From NCBI GenBank assembly GCA_932521025.1, contig OW051471.1, positions 4,216,001 to 4,280,000 of the forward strand: 64,000 bases of DNA, given 5' to 3'. The notes under the pieces were generated by a model, which was given only the letters and a program-made list of their open reading frames with translations, was not told the origin of the DNA and ran no database searches. Below are positions 59,801-64,000 of this stretch, one piece after another. The stretch's first letter is position 1. Each line of letters opens with the position of its first letter. The position numbers and the translations under genes were made by a program. Source of the stretch: Oscheius onirici. Its lineage: Eukaryota; Nematoda; Chromadorea; Rhabditida; Rhabditidae.

Positions 59801-62800
59801 AGATCCGGCTGTGAGTTGCCACGAGAAGAGACTGTTGCCTCCCTCGTTATCATTCTCTCCGGTATCTTCGGCTATCCTCTCCAGACGGAACCACGGCTGC
59901 ACTTTCCCAGCAATCATTTGGACAGACGGCGTCTCAAACAGCTTTCTGAAATTATTTACATAAATTACCTTTTTAAAAAGGCCGCCTAGACCAGGAAGAA
60001 AAGTTTTTGTCTTGTGGAGTTAACTTTTAGCTTTTTGCTGTAGGGAAAGGATGTTTCGCAGTGTCCGGGTCTTTTCTACCCGAAAGGAGCCGCGCCAGAC
60101 AATGAGTCAGGGCAGAACCCCTTCGCCAAATGCAGTATAGCTTCTTACTCCTGTTTTCTGGAAGTCCATGACCTACTTCGCTATGCTCTTTCTAGCCCGA
60201 TCATGGTCTGCGATTCACCAGGGACAATGGATCCGACACTGTTCTCCGTCCGACAATATTCTCCATCGATCTACCGTTTTAGTTTTTCTCTCTGCTGGCT
60301 GGACTACTTGTTCGTCATCCCCAAGTATTTTCAGAACTTGGCAAGCTCTTACCTGAACTCGTGCTTCTTGCAGATTCTCTTGGTACTTGGATTGACCGCG
60401 AACCAGTAGATGTCCGTCCTGGCCTGATTGTCAAACGCCGAGTTTTCCATCATCTTTTCAACAGTCAGCAGAGTACAAGACCCGGTGAACTGTCTGATAC
60501 TCTTGATAAGATCCTTCTCGTGAGCAGCCAGCTGTTGTGGAGTAAGACCCGATGTCTGGATCTTGAAGCGATGGGCCTCCGAGACGACGTTGACTATCAC
60601 ATCGGCCTGAGCAAGCAACTCAAGAGACCAAAAAGAAAAATAAACCTTGGTGCAGAGCTGTTGACCACTGATGGGAGAGTCACAGGCAGTCACACGGAAC
60701 TCGAAGAAGGTCTGACGACTCGTTTTCTGTTGTTGGCTCATGGATTGTCGCGTTGAAATCTCGCCAGAAGGACTGATCGAGAAGTACTTGTGATCAACTG
60801 ACAGAGGGTCTATCGTGTACTTGACCAGACTACTGTTGCCCAGATCCGCGTCTTCCGCCTAATTTTCTTTTTAATATTAACTCCGAAAGAGATACCTTGA
60901 CAGTTAGGATCCGAGTAAAGGCGGGAGCGGAAGAAGAGACAGCTCCGAAGTAGGTGGAAAAGCCGAGATCGTTGTCAAAGACGAATCTCGGAACATTGTC
61001 ATTGACGTCCAGAACAGTCACTGAGACCAGTGCGTAGTCGTGTTGATCACCGGCAGAGACGGAAATGTTCAAGAGATATCGCTCGACATTCTCTCTGTCC
61101 AACTCCATCTGTGTTCGAAGCTCACTGAAAGTTCTTTTTGAGCGGAACACAAAGAATCTCTTACCAGTTTCCGTCAGTTCCAGCCACGACGCCAAAGGCT
61201 CCTCGGTAGTTTCCGGAGACGATGTTGCAGATGATGAAACGGGTGTCAGCTGGCTTGTAGTTGAGAGAAAGAACTTGGACAAGATGCGGAGGACGAACTG
61301 ATTCGGCAACGGAAGCTCTAAAATTGAAAGAGTTGCTAGACTTTCAGGAAAGATACGTGTAGTTCCGCAGACTGAACTGAAGGGAACCGTCCGATGGTTT
61401 GCGACCATAGAACTTTCCAGTCGGGATGAGAGACGAAGAGGAAGTCGGGACAACATCCACCAAAACAGAAGTTTGAGAGGACTGGGCCTGATTTCCGCCA
61501 TCCATTGCCTCGATTTTTAACTGAATTGTATTTGATTTCGTACTAGATGCGCAATTACCGTAATCTTCTCTCCGGCAAACTCTCCCAGCGGTCTGGATAG
61601 AGTGATGATTCCGTTCTCGGCATTGACGGCAAAGTGTCCTTCGAGACCTCCGGCCGAGACCAGACGATACCGAATTCTGTTATTTGGTTCCTAAACACAG
61701 ACTCATCATTAGCAAAAAAGGACAAGGTTACGTCTCTGTCCTGATCGAAGGCATGAACCTGGCCGACAATTGTTCCCGGAGCAGTATATTCCGGAACAGA
61801 AAGTAGTTCTTGGGACGTTTCAAAGGCTGGGATCCAGTCATTTACATCATCGACATGTACTGTGATCTGAACAGAATGAGCTGCTCCTTCCTGGTTTGAG
61901 AGTTGAGCAGCTTGGGTAGTGGTAACCGTCAGTTGGAAAGCTCTGTCGGTTTCAGCATCAATTGGGCGAAGTAGAGTCACAGAGCCAGAGAATGAGGATA
62001 CTCTGAACGCAACGGTTTGATTAGAATGAGGAATTAGATTTACGCGAAAAGAGAAGCATCTCCTCCGGACAGAATATAAGAGACAGGACCAGGCTGTTCA
62101 TCAGGATAGACGGCCAGAACTCTGGCAATCTCGATCTCGGCTCTATTTTCCTCGACATGTACTGCCATAGTTGACGGAGTGAACACTGGAGCAATACGAG
62201 GGGCTGGCTAAAAACTCGTGTTCCAACATTGAAAGAAAACAAAAACTGGATGCATGCAAAAGAGGAAAACGAAAAAAAAGCCATGCAGTGACCTGCGTGG
62301 AAGGTGATCTCGTGGTCGTGGTTGTGGTCGTTGTGGTGGGAACTGTCGTGGTCGTGGTCATTCTCTCTGTGACCTCCTCCGAGGTCTCAGTCGAGTAATA
62401 ATCGACTCCCTGTATCTCTTGTTCCAGATTCTCTCGTCCACTTACCGTAGTCTGTCCCAGATCATTTCCTCCCTCTGTCGGCGTCTGTTTCAGTGGTTTC
62501 GGTGATGGGAACGATGAATAGACTAAAGTAGTTGGTAAAGTCTAAATGGAAATTACTTTGAGGATTGTTCGGAGCCGTGGTGATAGAGTACAAAGAAGTA
62601 TCGGGCGGTGTGGCTGGTTCTTCCTCGATCGATGACGTGTACTCGAAGATCTCGTTGGTCGGAGACATTGTGGCCATTGTGATCAGCGTTCCAAAGACGT
62701 TAATGATGACTTCGCCCCTGGTCTCACGAGGTGGATCTCCGTGATCTCTGGCCACGATGATGACTCGATGATCTCCGAAGTGACTGAAAGACTTTTGAAA

Positions 62801-64000
62801 CAGACGAAGAAGAAACTACTTTGATGTGAAATCGCCATGGACAGAGATAATTCCATCGGAAGAGATACTGAAGAGTCTGTTCATCGGCGGAGCTACTCTC
62901 AACTCGAGACGACCATTGTCTCCATCGTCAGGATCCTCGACCTCGACTCGTCCAATCACCATGTTGGGAGTCAGTTCCGACAGCTCGTCAATATTCTTCG
63001 TGAGTCTGATCGGTTGTGTGCCCACAAAATGAGGCGAGTTGTCGTTCAGGTCCTAAAGGTATGACTTGTGAGCGAGATAGGATGACAAACCAGAACAGAA
63101 ACTTGGATAAGTGTCCAGTAGAGATGTTGGTCCGGAGCTCGACTTCTGGTCTCGACTTGGAGAGAATACATTGCGGTTCTTTCCCTGTCGAATTCTTCCG
63201 TCGTTGTTACAGCTCCAGTCTCCGAATTGATGTTGAACTTGCCTTCTTCATTGCCTCCCACCAGGTTGTAATAAACTTGGTGATTGACTTCTTCTCCCTA
63301 AAATCAGCTTTTTTTGATTGACAGTAAAAGATACCCCGAGTGTAACAACGACAGTATTGGCTGGAGTATTCTCAGCCACTTCGGTCACAAATGTCTGAAT
63401 AGTTTCTTCTTGTTCTGAGCTACCGAGAGTGACTAATGGCATCAATGGGACATCAGTGGTTGTGGCCCACATTGGATGAGGTACAAATGTTTCCATCCCG
63501 GGCAACTGAGGAGCAATCGAAGCGACAGTACTGTCTCCAGTAGCCAGGACGATGATGATGGCTTGAGAGGACAGTCCACCTCCATCTGAAGCTTCGATCA
63601 CGACCTAAACTCCCATTCTTTCAAATAAAAATCCATTATTTTACCTGATATCTCTGTCCAGGAAGAAGATCCTTCGTTGCGAAGAGCATATTTGTCGCCT
63701 CGTCGTAGTAGAAGGCGTCATTGGCATCATTGGTGACTTGGGTGATTCGGTACTTGATGTTACCGTAATCGCCGCTGTCCGCATCCGAGGCAACAACCTA
63801 ATGAGCCAGTGGTAAGTCAATACTTTCCCTTACCATGACAATGGGACGTTCGCCGCCAGTCGCTGTCGTATTGACGGTGTAGATGGAGTGCTCGAACAGG
63901 GGAACATTGTCGTTCGCGTCCATTATACTAAATTATCAGTTCTTTTCTGGACTAGCATACTTTCGTTTCGCGACCCATTTGCTCCGATTCAACAAGTAAA
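56889..64000 (-). CDS. large cadherin, 5' end outside the window (protocadherin-15/Cad99C-like?)
   Basis: The 3' part of a cadherin: 21 exons in the window, about 1190 residues. Exons: >64000-63961, 63927-63834, 63797-63645, 63604-63335, 63297-63091, 63052-62820, 62783-62557, 62522-62446, 62409-62293, 62207-62044, 62002-61732, 61690-61559, 61520-61357, 61317-61165, 61124-60896, 60858-60646, 60606-60353, 59945-59714, 57317-57124, 57082-56981, 56946-56889. Repeat junction motifs are [27 protein letters not shown] and DVNDNVPRF, so about five EC repeats are visible, with a Thr-rich linker ([15 protein letters not shown]). Before the membrane a non-EC segment ([32 protein letters not shown]) resembles the membrane-adjacent domain of mechanosensory cadherins. 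The TM helix is [20 protein letters not shown]. The short tail ends SRTTFS; the stop is not certain. Confidence 0.9.
57500..58890. repeat. compound palindrome inside the cadherin-intron element
   Basis: A module with GCGGGTCTGGTTTTCTGGCT and TTTCGACCATAACTCCGTG occurs at about 57565-57716 and inverted at 58020-58178. A diverged copy occurs at 58186-58420 and inverted at 58720-58885. Between them, 57745-57950 is matched inversely by 58480-58700. This gives a palindrome of palindromes about 1.4 kb long. Confidence 0.8.
58888..59575. repeat. inverted repeat pair, ~110-bp arms
   Basis: 58905-59003, with CTGTCCGGCCAAGACATCAC and GATGCGTGCCACT, is matched inversely by 59447-59545. It lies beside the compound palindrome within the same large element, with about 440 bp between the arms. 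Confidence 0.8.

Noticed and set aside
62542-62556. 15-nt intron in the cadherin gene
   Set aside because: Too short. A 34-nt intron, 62523-62556, ending in CTTTAG keeps frame and was used instead.

Overview
This is animal nuclear DNA from a compact genome. The genes are clearly metazoan: ASK1-type MAP3K, WASP, HRS, KCC transporter, cadherin, i-type lysozyme and a seven-helix receptor. They are cut by many very short GT-AG introns, mostly 34-45 nt, with acceptors such as TTTCAG or TTTTAG. Many start codons sit 2-30 nt downstream of an unpaired acceptor, which suggests spliced-leader trans-splicing. A nematode or another spliced-leader-using invertebrate with a small genome fits best; the species cannot be named from the sequence. 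Every exon chain given below was checked for reading phase and, where possible, against the remembered family sequence.

Layout. 0-4 kb: a stand-alone PRELI-domain gene (+), a block of palindromic repeats, and a receptor gene (+). 4.2-20.5 kb: three minus-strand genes in a row, WASP, NAPRT and ATIC. NAPRT and ATIC are 60 bp apart, like an operon. Their long introns hold other genes: a lysozyme (antisense) and a broken mucin-like copy in ATIC, and an unidentified gene in WASP. 21.6-23.5 kb: nested foldback transposon remnants. 23.8-30.3 kb: HRS (+), glutaredoxin (+), a small secreted cysteine-containing protein (-), and RPS2 (+) with an H/ACA-type snoRNA in each of its three introns. 30.8-36.2 kb: a K-Cl cotransporter (-). 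36.2-42 kb: no recognisable gene. 42-48 kb: a coiled-coil orphan (+), an intact mucin-like gene (+), NADP-isocitrate dehydrogenase (-) and a secreted glycine-rich protein (-). 50-56.3 kb: an ASK1 kinase (+) with CHMP5 nested antisense in one intron. 56.9-64 kb: the 3' part of a large cadherin (-), which runs off the window.

Common theme: ordinary introns are about 40 nt, and most introns over 700 nt contain something identifiable, either a nested gene or a transposon. In two cases (WASP intron 4 and the cadherin TM-tail intron), removing the element and one target-site copy restores an intron of 42 or 39 nt.

Pathways: NAPRT (NAD salvage) and ATIC (last two steps of purine synthesis) are both nucleotide genes and both use or make phosphoribosyl compounds. 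HRS and CHMP5 are both endosomal ESCRT components but are far apart, so no functional cluster is claimed. No CRISPR array, prokaryotic operon or viral genome is visible.
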